From Zoogloea sp016790385 (GTDB lineage: Bacteria > Pseudomonadota > Gammaproteobacteria > Burkholderiales > Rhodocyclaceae), in assembly GCF_041916735.1 (NCBI RefSeq), contig NZ_JAYRYY010000002.1: a stretch of DNA of 64,000 nt. The stretch is one strand, 5' to 3'. The notes below the pieces were generated by a model. The model had not been told where the DNA came from. It saw only the letters and a list, made by a program, of their open reading frames with translations, and searched no databases. Positions 63,850-64,000 of this stretch are shown here, piece by piece. Both the position numbers and the translations under genes were made by a program. Position 1 is the first letter of the stretch, and each line of letters opens with the position of its first letter.

Positions 63850-64000
63850 TTACTCGTTGAACAGCGAGCTGACGGACTCTTCGTTGCTGATCCGCAGAAT
63901 GGTGTCGGCGAGGAGTTCGGCAATGGACACGAAACGGATCCGCTTGCAGGCCCGGGCTTCGTCGGACAGCGGAATGGTATCGGTCACCACCAGCTCGTCC
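63850..64000 (-). CDS. prs: Ribose-phosphate pyrophosphokinase, C-terminal fragment
   Basis: The last 49 codons before a TAA at 63852-63850; the rest lies beyond the right edge. The peptide DELVVTDTIPLSDEARACK, then ISNEESVSSLFNE, matches the C-terminus of PrsA, which makes PRPP for nucleotide, histidine and tryptophan synthesis. The order prs-rplY-pth agrees with other proteobacteria. Confidence 0.95.
   Translation of the reverse strand, partial: DELVVTDTIPLSDEARACKRIRFVSIAELLADTILRISNEESVSSLFNE

Overview
The window looks like chromosomal DNA of a GC-rich betaproteobacterium, most likely of the Rhodocyclales type. This rests on protein-level resemblance and on gene order (tRNA-Tyr/Gly/Thr-tuf, tRNA-Trp-secE-nusG-rplKAJL-rpoBC, str-S10-spc-alpha, prs-rplY-pth). 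No database search was possible.

Layout. (1) 1-9.9 kb: a minus-strand chemotaxis operon, cheW, two very large chemoreceptors, cheR, cheD, cheB and the start of a STAS-domain gene. The receptors share an apparently identical 839-bp signalling segment. No cheA or cheY is in view. (2) 10.0-11.2 kb: a 5'-truncated IS66-type transposase remnant, with an odd inverted repeat at its broken end. (3) 11.3-43.5 kb: one continuous minus-strand block of the translation and transcription machinery. Read 5' to 3' it holds three tRNAs, tuf, tRNA-Trp, secE-nusG, rplKAJL, rpoBC, rpsLG-fusA-tuf, the S10 set, the spc set with secY, infA and rpmJ, and the alpha operon ending in rplQ. Several boundaries carry recognisable signals: a consensus promoter before tRNA-Tyr, promoters whose -35 boxes lie on the preceding stop codon (rpsL, rpsM), an L10 leader, an rplL-rpoB attenuator and several terminators. 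The two tuf copies appear identical.

(4) 43.5-53.7 kb: accessory and metabolic genes, namely an HDOD protein, a LysE-type exporter, TonB, a NiCoT nickel/cobalt permease, NikR, a thioesterase, a secreted SH3 protein, HypF, an unrecognised membrane protein with 13-residue tryptophan repeats and a zinc ribbon, and a GNAT acetyltransferase. NikR, NiCoT and HypF together suggest nickel supply for a [NiFe]-hydrogenase encoded elsewhere. (5) 53.7-60.8 kb: ilvD, then a plus-strand branched-chain-amino-acid-type ABC transporter operon in the order ATPase, ATPase, binding protein, permease, permease, preceded by a 44-codon small ORF. (6) 60.8-64 kb: a chemoreceptor with a c-type haem motif in its sensor domain, then pth, rplY (L25) and the 3' end of prs, all on the minus strand.

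Most of the window is conserved housekeeping sequence. I did not find a defence island, CRISPR array, prophage or clearly new multi-gene system. The items most worth a second look are the repeat/zinc-ribbon membrane protein (52116-53183), the haem-binding chemoreceptor (60812-62434), the identical receptor modules, the promoter-in-hairpin arrangements at ribosomal operon boundaries, and the 27-bp perfect inverted repeat at 53703-53762.
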